Assembly (NCBI RefSeq): GCF_000372525.1
Contig: NZ_AQUR01000093.1
Location: 62,337-126,336 of the forward strand
Reading direction: 5' to 3'
Source of the DNA: Cupriavidus neocaledonicus
Lineage (GTDB): Bacteria > Pseudomonadota > Gammaproteobacteria > Burkholderiales > Burkholderiaceae
Length of the DNA stretch: 64,000 nucleotides
Of this stretch, positions 46,659 through 55,094 are shown in pieces. Positions within the stretch are counted from its first letter, which is position 1, and each line of letters opens with the position of its first letter. The translations under genes and the position numbers were made by a program. Below the pieces are notes generated by a model, which saw nothing but the letters and a program-made list of their open reading frames with translations, was not told the origin of the DNA and searched no databases.

Positions 46659-46994
46659 GTTTTGCTTGTCTCCTGCTGGGATATGCCGCGAAATTATTGG
46701 AATTCCTTTCGTCACGGCCCTTGCCTGTGACTGGCGCCGTGCGCTGTCCTGGGCTTCAATGGACCTGCCGCAATCGTTTTCGCTCGCTCCGGGCGTGCCG
46801 CCAGCCGATCATCGCGCAAAAACTTGCCGCGTGGCACGGTGAGTCGGACTTTTCGGGGTTATCTCGGACTGCCCGGGGTCGGAAACATCTGGCATCATAC
46901 TAAAATCGAACGACCGTTCACTATTCGAACTTGTCCCGATGCCGACGCCGCGCCCGCGCGGGGCCCGCGTCGGGTTTGTGCCGCATCGCGCCCT
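46659..46994. other. Divergent control region between alcohol dehydrogenase and HSL esterase
   Basis: About 335 bases without a gene. It holds the GAACGACCGTTC operator at 46908-46919 with TAAAAT just in front. An open frame from 46824 in frame with the esterase would read through the operator and is not credible as coding. Confidence 0.7.
46908..46919. promoter_or_regulatory. GAACGACCGTTC operator upstream of the HSL esterase
   Basis: GAACG-AC-CGTTC is a perfect 5-bp inverted repeat with a 2-base spacer, the most symmetrical of the GAACGACCGTNC copies in this window. The longer string TAAAATCGAACGACCGT (46901-46917) matches 16 of 17 bases at 32861-32877 before the beta-oxidation run. It lies 75 bases before the esterase ATG at 46995. 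Confidence 0.6.
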
Positions 46995-48008
46995 ATGTCT
47001 GTCGTACCGTCTTCCCCATCCGCCACGCCAGGCTTGCCGGATCATCCGCTGGACCCGCAGATGGCCACGTTGCTGGCCCTGATCGCGCGCGCCAAGCGGC
47101 CGCCGATCCACGCCATGGCGCCGGAAGACGCCAAGATCGCCTACGAGAAGAGCGCGCCGATCCTCGATATCAACCCGCCACCGGTGCATACCGCGGAAGA
47201 CCTGCTGGTGCCGGCCCGCGACGGCCACGCCATCCCGGTGCGGCTGTACACGCCGCGCGAAGCCAGCTGGATCGAGCCGCTGCCGCTGCTGGTGTATTTC
47301 CATGGCGGCGGCTTCACGGTCGGCAGCGTCGATTCGCACGACCCGCTGTGCCGCCTGCTGTGCGGCCAGGCCGACTGCATGGTGCTGTCGGTGGATTACC
47401 GGCTCGGGCCGGCATGGCGCTTCCCGACCGCGGTCAACGACGCCTTCGATGTGCTGCACTGGGTCTTTGCCGAAGCCGACAAGCTCGGCGCCGACCCCGC
47501 CCGCATCGGCCTGGGCGGCGACAGTGCCGGCGGCACGCTGGCCGCCGCCTGCGCGGTCGAGGCGCGCGATGCCGGGCTGGCACCGGTGCTGCAACTGCTG
47601 ATCTATCCGGGCACCTGCGCGCGCCAGGATACGCCCTCGCACCGCGCGCTGGCGGATGGCTACCTGCTGACGGCGGACATGATCCGCTGGTTTTTCGCGC
47701 AGTACCTGGACCAGGATGCCAGCCGCGACGACTGGCGCTTCGCGCCGCTCGACGGCGGCGGCACCGGTGCCGAGGTAGGCGGGGTCTGCCCGGCCTGGAT
47801 CGCGGTGGCCGGCTACGACCCGCTGCATGACGAGGGCGTGGCCTATGCCGAAAAGCTCGGCGCCGCCGGCGTTGCCGCCACGCTGGCCGACTACCCCGGC
47901 ATGATCCATGACTTCTTCAAGCTGGGCCGGTTCGTGCCCGCGGTGGCGCAGGCGCATGCCGATGCCGTCGCCGCGCTGCGCACCGCGTTCGGCACCTCGC
48001 AGGACTAG
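46995..48008 (+). CDS. Alpha/beta hydrolase, hormone-sensitive-lipase family esterase
   Basis: A 337-residue esterase. The HSL oxyanion motif FHGGGFTVG (102-110), the nucleophile Ser177 in GDSAGG, Asp275 in AGYDPLHDEG and His305 in MIHDFF form the expected machinery. It should hydrolyse short or medium-chain carboxylic esters in the cytoplasm. ATG 46995 is chosen because the upstream frame crosses the operator. Shared control with the acyl-CoA genes would let it feed them free acids; that is inference. Confidence 0.92.
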   Translation: MSVVPSSPSATPGLPDHPLDPQMATLLALIARAKRPPIHAMAPEDAKIAYEKSAPILDINPPPVHTAEDLLVPARDGHAIPVRLYTPREASWIEPLPLLVYFHGGGFTVGSVDSHDPLCRLLCGQADCMVLSVDYRLGPAWRFPTAVNDAFDVLHWVFAEADKLGADPARIGLGGDSAGGTLAAACAVEARDAGLAPVLQLLIYPGTCARQDTPSHRALADGYLLTADMIRWFFAQYLDQDASRDDWRFAPLDGGGTGAEVGGVCPAWIAVAGYDPLHDEGVAYAEKLGAAGVAATLADYPGMIHDFFKLGRFVPAVAQAHADAVAALRTAFGTSQD

Positions 48009-48080
48009 GCCCCGACTTGCGGTCGCGCCGGTCCACGCACTTTTCAAGCAGTGATTTGCAGCACTAGGAGACACATTCAA

Positions 48081-49064
48081 ATGCAACGCCGCCACTTCCT
48101 CGCCCGCGCGGGCATCGCCGCCGCCACCGCGGCCCTCGGTCTTGCCGCCTTGCCCGCCCAGGCCCAGGCCGACAAGTTCCCGCAGCGCCCGATCCGGCTG
48201 GTGATCGGCTACACCGCCGGCGGCTCCACCGATATCCCGTTCCGCGTGCTGGCCGACAACGCCTCGAAGATCCTGGGCCAGCCGGTGATCGTCGAGAACA
48301 AGCCCGGTGCCGGCGGCGTGCTGCCGGCGCAGCTGATGCAGAGCACCGCGCCCGACGGCTACACGCTGGCGCAGGTGGCCATGCCGGTCTACCGCCTGCC
48401 GTACACCACCAAGATCAACTGGGACCCGGTCAAGGACCTGAGCTACATCATCAACCTCGCCGGCTATTCGTTCGGCCTGGTGGTGCCGGCCGAGTCGCCG
48501 ATCAAGACCATGCAGGACTACATCGCCTACGCCAAGGCCAACCCGGGCAAGCTGACCTACGGTTCGCCGGGGTCGATGACCACGCTGCACCTGACCATGG
48601 AAGAACTGGCGATGAAGCAGGGCGTGCAGTTCTCGCATATCCCGTACAAGGGCAACTCGGAATCGATGCAGGCGCTGCTGGGCGGCCACGTGATGTCGGT
48701 GGCCGACACGCCGGCGTGGGCGCCGTACGTAGAGCAGGGCAAGCTGCGCCTGCTGTCGACCTGGGGCGAGAAGCGCTCGGCGCGCTTCCCCAACGTGCCG
48801 ACGCTGAAGGAACTGGGCATGGGCATCGTGCAGACCTCGCCGTTCGGCCTGGTCGCGCCCAAGGGCACCGACCCGAAGATCGTGCAGAAGCTGCATGACG
48901 CCTTCAGGAAGGCCATGGAGATGCCCAACTACCGCGAGTCGCTGGCCAAGTTCGACATGGAGCCGTTCTACATGAACAGCCAGCAGTATGCGCAGTTCGC
49001 GGCGGAAACCGTCAAGAAGGAAAAGGCGATCATCGAGAAGCTGGGGCTGGCCAAGCCGCAGTAA
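48081..49064 (+). CDS. Bug-type periplasmic solute receptor (tripartite tricarboxylate transporter family)
   Basis: A 327-residue extracytoplasmic receptor. The N-terminus MQRRHFLARAGIAAATAALG carries twin arginines in an RRHFL context, so Tat export is likely. FPQRPIRLVIGYTAGGSTDI, ENKPGAGGVLPAQL and FSHIPYKGNSESMQALLGGHV are standard Bug segments that grip a carboxylate. Shine-Dalgarno AGGAG precedes the ATG. No tctA/tctB membrane genes are nearby; orphan Bug receptors are abundant in Burkholderiales. The downstream thioesterase is 111 bases away across a large hairpin. Confidence 0.92.
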   Translation: MQRRHFLARAGIAAATAALGLAALPAQAQADKFPQRPIRLVIGYTAGGSTDIPFRVLADNASKILGQPVIVENKPGAGGVLPAQLMQSTAPDGYTLAQVAMPVYRLPYTTKINWDPVKDLSYIINLAGYSFGLVVPAESPIKTMQDYIAYAKANPGKLTYGSPGSMTTLHLTMEELAMKQGVQFSHIPYKGNSESMQALLGGHVMSVADTPAWAPYVEQGKLRLLSTWGEKRSARFPNVPTLKELGMGIVQTSPFGLVAPKGTDPKIVQKLHDAFRKAMEMPNYRESLAKFDMEPFYMNSQQYAQFAAETVKKEKAIIEKLGLAKPQ

Positions 49065-49087
49065 GCCAGCACCCGTTGCGTTCAACC

Positions 49088-49131
49088 AGGCCGCCGCGCC
49101 TGCCGGCCCCATGCCGGCGGGGCGGCGGCCT
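49088..49131 (+). terminator. Large imperfect hairpin after the Bug receptor gene
   Basis: AGGCCGCC at 49088-49095 pairs with GGCGGCCT at 49124-49131 and an inner GCCGGC pairs with GCCGGC across a CCCAT loop. It lies 24 bases after the receptor stop. No clear T-run follows, so it is a terminator or an mRNA 3' end structure. Confidence 0.5.
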
Positions 49132-49175
49132 GATGCTTTGCATTGCGCCGACAAACCACCAGGGAGACCACGTCA

Positions 49176-49613
49176 ATGGCCAAAGAGGAGTTCCGCCACA
49201 CCATCCCGCTGCGCGTGCGCTGGTCCGAGGTCGATCCGCAGTCGATCGTCTTCAATGCGCACTACCTGACCTATTGCGATATCTGCGTGACCGAGTACTG
49301 GCGCGCGCTGGGCATCCGCTATCCGGAGGACGTGCTGCACGCGCACGGCGTGGATATCTTCGTGGTCAAGTCGACGCTGGAGTACCACGCGTCGGCGCGC
49401 TTCGACGATCAGCTCGACATCCGCGGCCGCATGGCGCGGCTGGGGCGGTCGAGCATGCTGTTCCGGGTGGAGATGTATCGGGGCGACGAGCACCTGATCA
49501 CCGGTGAAATCGTCTATGTGTGCGCGGACCCGGCGACGAAGAAGTCGGCGCCGATCCCGGGGGTGGTGCGGGAGGTGATCGAGGGGTATGAGGTGGTGAA
49601 GCCGGCGGGGTGA
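49176..49613 (+). CDS. 4-hydroxybenzoyl-CoA-type thioesterase (YbgC-like)
   Basis: A 145-residue hot-dog thioesterase. The active-site segment RWSEVDPQSIVFNAHYLTYCD carries the Asp/Asn/Tyr pattern of the 4HBT/YbgC group, followed by IFVVKSTLEYHASARFDDQL and ITGEIVYVCAD. It hydrolyses short acyl-CoA or aryl-CoA. ATG 49176 has a Shine-Dalgarno (AGGGAGA) about 10 bases upstream; an ATG at 49143 is less good. It ends before the repeat pair at 49645. Confidence 0.88.
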   Translation: MAKEEFRHTIPLRVRWSEVDPQSIVFNAHYLTYCDICVTEYWRALGIRYPEDVLHAHGVDIFVVKSTLEYHASARFDDQLDIRGRMARLGRSSMLFRVEMYRGDEHLITGEIVYVCADPATKKSAPIPGVVREVIEGYEVVKPAG

Positions 49614-49644
49614 CCCGCCCAAACGAAACTTCAAATCCCGCTTG

Positions 49645-49690
49645 TTTGCTCCCCTCTCCCGCGCGCGGGAGAGGGGCAGGGGGTGAGGGC
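49645..49690 (+). repeat. REP-like palindromic repeat, copy C
   Basis: TTTGCTCCCCTCTCCCGC and GCGGGAGAGGGG form a stem, then CAGGGGGTGAGGGC. It is a shortened copy that lacks the CAACGAAGT end. With the inverted copy D 40 bases further on it forms a long inverted pair. Confidence 0.8.
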
Positions 49691-49716
49691 AGGCGCAGGC
49701 ATACCGACACACTTGA

Positions 49717-49776
49717 CTTCGTTGCCGCTCCGGCCCTCACCCCCACCCCTCTCCCACTTCGCGGGAGAGGGGAGCG
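49717..49776 (-). repeat. REP-like palindromic repeat, copy D, inverted
   Basis: On the minus strand it reads CGCTCCCCTCTCCCGCG, then GTGGGAGAGGGG, GGGGGTGAGGGCCGGAGC and CAACGAAGT, the full family pattern. It lies between the thioesterase and the 3' end of the tetronate cluster. Confidence 0.8.
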
Positions 49777-49839
49777 ATTGCGAGGGGTGATGGCAAGCTC
49801 CGACGTATTTGCCTACGACCCGCTTGCCGCGTGGGCAGC

Positions 49840-50814
49840 TTACTTGCCCACCCCCGCATCTTCCATATAAGCCCGGATCACCGCATCAAAGCTCGCATCG
49901 CTCTCGAACCCCAGCGACAAGGCCCGTTCCGCATTCCACGCCGCGGGCCACGTGCCGACGATCTTCTCGACGCGCTCCTCGCGTTGCCACGTCACCAAGT
50001 CCGCCACCGCGTCGCCCGCGACGCGGCGCAGCGCGTCGACCATGCCCGCGGCGGTGACCGACAAGCCCGGCAGGTTGACCACGCGCCGGTTGCCCAGGCG
50101 CTCGCCCGCCAGCTCGATGCCGTTGACCAGCGCGGCCACCGCGGCGCGTGGCGACAGCAGCCACAGCTTAGTCTCCGGTGCTACCGGGCAGTTGGCCGCC
50201 ACGCCCGCCAGCGGCTCGCGGATGATGCCGCTGGCGAACGACGACGCCGCCGCGTTGGGCTTGCCCGGGCGCACGCTGATGGTCGGCAGGCGCAGCACGC
50301 GGCCATCGACGAAGCCGCGGCGGCTGTAGTCGGACAGCAGCAGTTCGCCGATGGCCTTCTGCACGCCGTACGACGATTGCGGGTTCAGCGCGGTGTCGTC
50401 CTGCACCACCGGCGGCAGCTCGCCGCCATAGACCGCGACCGAGCTGGTGAACAGCACGCGCGGCTTGTGGCCCAGTTCGCGGCACGTTTCCAGCAGCGCA
50501 CGCGACGCGTCCAGGTTGACGCGCATGCCGAGTTCGAAATCGGCCTCGGCCTGGCCGCTGACCACGGCGGCGAGGTGGAACACCGCGCCGGTGTCCTGGT
50601 CGATGGCCTGGCGCAGCACCGCGGGATCGGACAGGTCGCCGGTCACCACGCGCACGCGCGCATCGTCCAGCCCTTGCGGCGCGACCACGTCGAGCAGGGT
50701 CAGGCGCTCGAAGGCGACGGCCTGGCCGTCCAGGTTCAGGGTGCCGCGTTGCAGCAGCAGGCGGGCGAGTTGCAGGCCGAGGAAGCCGGCGCCGCCGGTA
50801 ATCAGTACGTTCAT
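49840..50814 (-). CDS. denD: D-erythronate dehydrogenase
   Basis: A 324-residue extended SDR/epimerase-like enzyme. The NAD loop ITGGAGFLGLQLARLL starts at residue 5; FTSSVAVYGGELPPVVQD and YGVQKAIGELLLSDY hold the catalytic Ser, Tyr and Lys. DenD oxidises D-erythronate to 2-oxo-tetronate, which OtnI isomerises to the 3-oxo form. Position at the end of a minus-strand cluster with otnI, an MFS carrier, otnC, otnK and ltnD matches the acid-sugar pathway characterised in C. necator and relatives. Confidence 0.92.
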   Translation of the reverse strand: MNVLITGGAGFLGLQLARLLLQRGTLNLDGQAVAFERLTLLDVVAPQGLDDARVRVVTGDLSDPAVLRQAIDQDTGAVFHLAAVVSGQAEADFELGMRVNLDASRALLETCRELGHKPRVLFTSSVAVYGGELPPVVQDDTALNPQSSYGVQKAIGELLLSDYSRRGFVDGRVLRLPTISVRPGKPNAAASSFASGIIREPLAGVAANCPVAPETKLWLLSPRAAVAALVNGIELAGERLGNRRVVNLPGLSVTAAGMVDALRRVAGDAVADLVTWQREERVEKIVGTWPAAWNAERALSLGFESDASFDAVIRAYMEDAGVGK

Positions 50815-50840
50815 GGCAAGAGGTCTTCAGTGGTGTTGCA

Positions 50841-51623
50841 TCAGCGGCCGAGGTAGGGCTTGAGCCAGCCCAGGCCTGCCGAGGTGCCGGCGCGCGGGCG
50901 GTATTCGCAGCCGATCCAGCCGGCATAGCCGAGCGCGTCAATGACGTCGAACAGGTAGGGGTAGTGCAGCTCGCCCACGTCGGGCTCATGGCGCTCCGGC
51001 ACGCCGGCGACCTGGATATGGCCGATGCCGGCGATGTCGCGCCGCAGCTTCATCGCGACATCGCCCTCGACGATCTGGCAGTGGTAGCAGTCGAACTGCA
51101 CCTTCAGGTTGGCCGCGCCGACCTCCTTGCAGATCGCCTGGCCGTCGTCCTGGCGGTTGAGGAAATAGCCCGGCATGTCGCGCGTATTGATCGGCTCGAT
51201 CAGCACGGTCACGCCCTGCGCGGCCGCCGCGCTGGCGGCAAAGGCCAGGTTCTCCAGGTAGGCGGCGCGGCAGCGCGCGGGATCGGCATCGGCCGGGACC
51301 AGGCCGGCCATCACATGGATGCGGTCGTTGCCGATCACGCCGGCGTATTCGAGCGCGCGGCCGATGGTGCCGCGGAATTCCGCCTCGCGTCCCGGCAGCG
51401 CCGCCAGGCCGCGCTCGCCCGCCGCCCAGTCGCCCGGCGGGGCATTGAACAGCGCCTGCGCGAGGCCGTTCGCGTCGAGGCGCGCGCGCAGCTCGGCGGC
51501 GGGGTGCTCGTACGGGAACAGGTACTCGACCGCCCGGAAGCCGTCGGCCGCGGCAGCGGCAAAGCGGTCCAGGAAGGCGTGCTCTTGGTACATCATCGAC
51601 AGGTTGGCGGCAAAGCGCGGCAT
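50841..51623 (-). CDS. otnI: 2-oxo-tetronate isomerase (hydroxypyruvate isomerase family)
   Basis: A 260-residue TIM-barrel xylose-isomerase-like enzyme. It opens with [20 protein letters not shown], the family N-terminus, and has the metal-binding [15 protein letters not shown] glutamate, [31 protein letters not shown] and the C-terminal [11 protein letters not shown] glutamate. Assignment as OtnI over plain hydroxypyruvate isomerase rests on the neighbours denD, otnC, otnK and ltnD. Spacing is 26 bases to denD and 26 bases after the MFS gene. Confidence 0.9.
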   Translation of the reverse strand: MPRFAANLSMMYQEHAFLDRFAAAAADGFRAVEYLFPYEHPAAELRARLDANGLAQALFNAPPGDWAAGERGLAALPGREAEFRGTIGRALEYAGVIGNDRIHVMAGLVPADADPARCRAAYLENLAFAASAAAAQGVTVLIEPINTRDMPGYFLNRQDDGQAICKEVGAANLKVQFDCYHCQIVEGDVAMKLRRDIAGIGHIQVAGVPERHEPDVGELHYPYLFDVIDALGYAGWIGCEYRPRAGTSAGLGWLKPYLGR

Positions 51624-51649
51624 GGAAAACTCCGGAAGCGAAAGCGGGT

Positions 51650-53014
51650 TCAGCGATTGACCAGTTTAGCGGGCGTCAGCCACACCAGCACGGCGCCGAC
51701 CACCAGGATGGCCGACAGCACGTACATCGGCAGCTGGGTGCTCTGGGTCAGGTCCTTGAGCGCGCCCACCATGTACGGCGACACGAAGCCGGCCAGGTTG
51801 CCCACCGAGTTGACCACCGCAATGCCCGAGGCCGCAGCGATGCCCGACAGGAACGAGGTCGGCAGCGACCAGAACAGCGGCGCGCAGGTCAGCACGCCGG
51901 CGGCGGCCAGCGACAGCGCGGCAATCGCCACGGTCGTATTGTTGGTGAACGAGGCGGCGATGGCAAAGCCCGCGGCACCCATCAGCGCCGGCACGATCAG
52001 GTGCCAGCGGCGCTCGCGGCGCGCGTCCGCGCTATGGCCCAGGATGTTCATCACCACCACCGCGCAGAGGAACGGGATCGCCGACAGCAGGCCGATATTG
52101 AAGTTGCCGGTCACGCCGCTGGACTTCACCAGCGTGGGCATCCAGAAGGTCAGCGCGTACTGGCCGGTGACGAAGCAGAAGTAGATCAGGCACATCCACC
52201 ACACGCGGCGGTCGGCAAACACCGCGCCCAGCGAGTGGCCATGCCCCTTGCCGGCGGCGGCGCCGGCATTGCGCTGGTCTTCCTCGATATTGCGCTTGAG
52301 CACGCGCTTCTCGTCGGCGTCGAGCCACGGCGCCTTGTCGATGCCGTCGCGCAGCACGAAGATCGTCAGCAAGCCGATCACGAACGCGGGCAGCGCCTCG
52401 AGCAGGAACATCCACTGCCAGCCACGCATGCCGTGGGTGCCGTTGAACGCGTCCATGATCCAGCCCGACAGCGGGTTGCCGAACATGCCGGCAATGGGGA
52501 TGCCGGACATGAACAGCGCGATCATCCTGGCGCGGCGGTTGGCCGGGAACCAGTAGGTCAGGTACAGGATCACGCCGGGATAGAAGCCGGCTTCGGCCAG
52601 GCCGAGCAGGAAGCGCATCACGTAGAACTGCGTCGGCGTCTGCACGAACATGAACAGCGCCGAGATGATGCCCCACGTGATCATGATGCGCGCGATCCAG
52701 ATGCGCGCGCCGATCTTGTGCATCAGCAGGTTGCTGGGCAGCTCGAACAGGAAATAGCCGATAAAGAACAGGCCGGCACCCAGGCCGAACACGGTCTCGG
52801 AGAAGGCCAGGTCCTGGCCCATCTGCAGCTTGGCGAAGCCGACGTTGACGCGGTCGAGGTAGGCGACCACGTAGCACAGCATCAGGAACGGCATGATGCG
52901 CCAGAACACCTTGCTATAGGCGCGTTTCTCGATCCGGGTGTCGGCGTCGAGCCGGGCGTTGCCGCCCAGGCTGTCGAAGGCGGGCACGCTGGCCGCCGGT
53001 TGGTTGGATGGCAT
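51650..53014 (-). CDS. MFS transporter, anion:cation symporter family (probable tetronate importer)
   Basis: A 454-residue carrier with twelve predicted helices. It shows [27 protein letters not shown] (helix 1 with the family Asp-Arg), the loop [19 protein letters not shown] and [28 protein letters not shown], as in ACS-family (phthalate, glucarate, tartrate) importers. ATG 53014 with a GGAG Shine-Dalgarno is chosen over an ATG at 53080. Position within the otn genes implies D-erythronate or L-threonate as cargo, by inference. Confidence 0.92.
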   Translation of the reverse strand: MPSNQPAASVPAFDSLGGNARLDADTRIEKRAYSKVFWRIMPFLMLCYVVAYLDRVNVGFAKLQMGQDLAFSETVFGLGAGLFFIGYFLFELPSNLLMHKIGARIWIARIMITWGIISALFMFVQTPTQFYVMRFLLGLAEAGFYPGVILYLTYWFPANRRARMIALFMSGIPIAGMFGNPLSGWIMDAFNGTHGMRGWQWMFLLEALPAFVIGLLTIFVLRDGIDKAPWLDADEKRVLKRNIEEDQRNAGAAAGKGHGHSLGAVFADRRVWWMCLIYFCFVTGQYALTFWMPTLVKSSGVTGNFNIGLLSAIPFLCAVVVMNILGHSADARRERRWHLIVPALMGAAGFAIAASFTNNTTVAIAALSLAAAGVLTCAPLFWSLPTSFLSGIAAASGIAVVNSVGNLAGFVSPYMVGALKDLTQSTQLPMYVLSAILVVGAVLVWLTPAKLVNR

Positions 53015-53157
53015 CGGTGGTCTCCGGGTATGGTGGTGAGTCTGGTCTTGTGGTTGCGGCCACGCGCGGATCGCAGGCATGCGCGTCCCCCGCGCGGTGG
53101 CCGGGGCCGCCGCGCCGGGATCAGGCCGGGGTGGTCAGGGAAGCAGCGGGGCTGGTG

Positions 53158-53811
53158 CTACCAGCGCGCCTGGAAGGCGTCGCGCAGCTCAGCCAGGGCG
53201 CTGTCGGGCAGCGCCGCGCGGGCGGCAAAGCCCGGCACGTCTTTCATGGTCATCCATAGCTTGGCGGTCTCCTCCAGTTCTTCCAGCGCGAACGCGGCGC
53301 GCGATACGCTGGACTCCCACACCACCGGCCCCAGGCGCTCCAGCAGCACGCCGCGCACCTGCGCGGCCAGCGTGGCCACGCGCGCGGCCACCGCGGGATC
53401 GCCGGGGCGATGGTAGGGAATCAGCGGCACATGGCCGACCTTCATCACGTAGTAGGGCGTGAGCGGCGGCAGTACGTCGTCCGGTTGCCAGACCCCGGCC
53501 AGCGTCAGGGCCACGAGGTGGGTCGAGTGCGTATGCACCACGGCGTGCGCCCCGGGGTTGTTGTCATAGATGGCGCGATGCAGCGTCAGCGTCTTCGACG
53601 GCTTGTCGCCCGACATCCAGGTGCCGTCGGCGGCGACCTTGGCGACCGATGCGGGGTCCATCATGCCCAGGCACGCATCGGTCGGGGTGATCAGCCAGCC
53701 GTCGTCGAGCCGCGCGCTGATATTGCCGGCCGAGCCCACGGTATAGCCGCGCTGGTACAGGCTGGCGCCGATGCGGCAGATCTCTTCGCGCAGCTTGCTT
53801 TCGGTGCTCAT
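53158..53811 (-). CDS. otnC: 3-oxo-tetronate 4-phosphate decarboxylase
   Basis: A 217-residue class II aldolase-fold enzyme. The metal-binding His93 and His95 lie in AHAVVHTHSTHLVAL; TVGSAGNISARLDDGWLITPTDACLG and VWESSVSRAAFALEELEETAKLW are typical. OtnC decarboxylates 3-oxo-tetronate 4-phosphate to dihydroxyacetone phosphate plus CO2. The ATG at 53811 overlaps the otnK stop by one base, so the two are coupled. A longer frame to 54063 is a shadow of otnK. Confidence 0.92.
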   Translation of the reverse strand: MSTESKLREEICRIGASLYQRGYTVGSAGNISARLDDGWLITPTDACLGMMDPASVAKVAADGTWMSGDKPSKTLTLHRAIYDNNPGAHAVVHTHSTHLVALTLAGVWQPDDVLPPLTPYYVMKVGHVPLIPYHRPGDPAVAARVATLAAQVRGVLLERLGPVVWESSVSRAAFALEELEETAKLWMTMKDVPGFAARAALPDSALAELRDAFQARW

Positions 53812-55082
53812 CACTGGCCTCCCAGCTGGCGCAGCGCTTCGTCGAAAAAGTCCGGCCCGCCGAAGTTGCCCGACTTGAGCGCGAGCGCCAGCGGCGTGGC
53901 ATCCAGCGTGACGGTGGCCGGCACCCCCGGGGCGATCTGCGCGCCGATGCGCAGCGCGCGCACGCCCAGCGCCTGCACCACCGCGCCCGAGGTCTCGCCG
54001 CCCGCGACCACGAAGCGGCGCGTGCCGCGTGCCTTCAGTCCGGCGGCGACCACGGCCAGGCATTGCTCGACCAGGTGGCCGGCGCGCGCCACGCCCAGCT
54101 CGGCCTGCACCGCCTTGACTTCGTCCGGGCTGGAGGTCGCATAGACCAGCACCGGCTCGTCATGCGCGGCGGCAAAGGCGAGCGCCGCGTCGGCCACGGC
54201 CTCGCCGCGCGCCAGCGCGAGCGGGTCGATGCGCAGCGCCGGGCGGCCTTGCTCGAGCCAGCGTGCCACCTGGCCATTGGTCGCGCGCGAGGCGCTGCCG
54301 GCCAGCACCACGCCGGGGCCGGCGATGGCCGGCACCGCGTCGGCGTCGGCGCGCTGCGGCAGCAGGCCGGCGCGGCGGAAGTTCTCGGGCAGGCCCAGCG
54401 CGATGCCGGAGCCGCCGGTCACCAGCGGCAGACCGGCGCAAGCCTCGCCCAGCGTAAGCAGGTCGGCGTCGGAGACCGCATCGGCAATCGCCATGCGTAC
54501 ACCCTCGCCGCGCAGCGCGGCGATGCGTTCGGCCGTAGCCTGCGCGCCGCGCGCGATTGCGTCGTAGCGCAGCAGCCCCACCTTGTGCTTGCTCTGGCGC
54601 TGCAGCACGCGCACCAGGTTGGCATCGGTCATCGGCGTCAGCGGATGGTGCTCCATGCCCGATTCGTTCAGCAGCGCATCGCCGACGAACAGGTGGCCGC
54701 GGAAAATGGTGCGGCCGTTCTCCGGGAAGGCCGGGCAGGCGATGGTGAAGTCGCTGTCCAGCGCCGCCAGCAAGGCCTCGGCCACCGGCCCGATATTGCC
54801 GGCGTCGGTCGAATCGAAGGTGGAGCAGTACTTGAAGACGAACTGGCGGCAGCCCTGCGCGCGCAGCCACTGCAGCGCGGCGAGCGATTCGGCCACGGCC
54901 TGGGCCGCGGGCACGGTGCGCGACTTGAGCGCGACCACCACGGCGTCGGCGCTGCCGATATCGGCCATGGAGGCGGGCACGCCGATGGTCTGCACGGTGC
55001 GCATGCCGTTGCGCACCAGCGTGTTGGCGAGGTCGGTGGCGCCGGTGAAGTCGTCGGCGATGCAGCCAAGGAGGGCGGTCAT
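53811..55082 (-). CDS. otnK: 3-oxo-tetronate kinase (DUF1537/four-carbon acid sugar kinase family)
   Basis: A 423-residue kinase. The N-terminal substrate domain starts with LLGCIADDFTGATDLANTLV, the signature of the family, and the C-terminal nucleotide domain has VVAGGETSGAVVQALGVRALRIGAQIAPGVP. OtnK phosphorylates 3-oxo-tetronate at position 4. The ATG at 55082 is 12 bases after the ltnD stop. Length is normal (about 420). Confidence 0.94.
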   Translation of the reverse strand: MTALLGCIADDFTGATDLANTLVRNGMRTVQTIGVPASMADIGSADAVVVALKSRTVPAAQAVAESLAALQWLRAQGCRQFVFKYCSTFDSTDAGNIGPVAEALLAALDSDFTIACPAFPENGRTIFRGHLFVGDALLNESGMEHHPLTPMTDANLVRVLQRQSKHKVGLLRYDAIARGAQATAERIAALRGEGVRMAIADAVSDADLLTLGEACAGLPLVTGGSGIALGLPENFRRAGLLPQRADADAVPAIAGPGVVLAGSASRATNGQVARWLEQGRPALRIDPLALARGEAVADAALAFAAAHDEPVLVYATSSPDEVKAVQAELGVARAGHLVEQCLAVVAAGLKARGTRRFVVAGGETSGAVVQALGVRALRIGAQIAPGVPATVTLDATPLALALKSGNFGGPDFFDEALRQLGGQ

Positions 55083-55094
55083 GGTCGCGGCTCC

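Noticed and set aside
46824-46994. Longer N-terminus for the HSL esterase
   Set aside because: The extra residues are unconserved and the DNA contains the operator and promoter-like elements; the family start fits ATG 46995.
46809-49154. A 781-codon minus-strand frame
   Set aside because: It is antisense to the HSL esterase and the Bug receptor, both of which have complete catalytic or family motifs.
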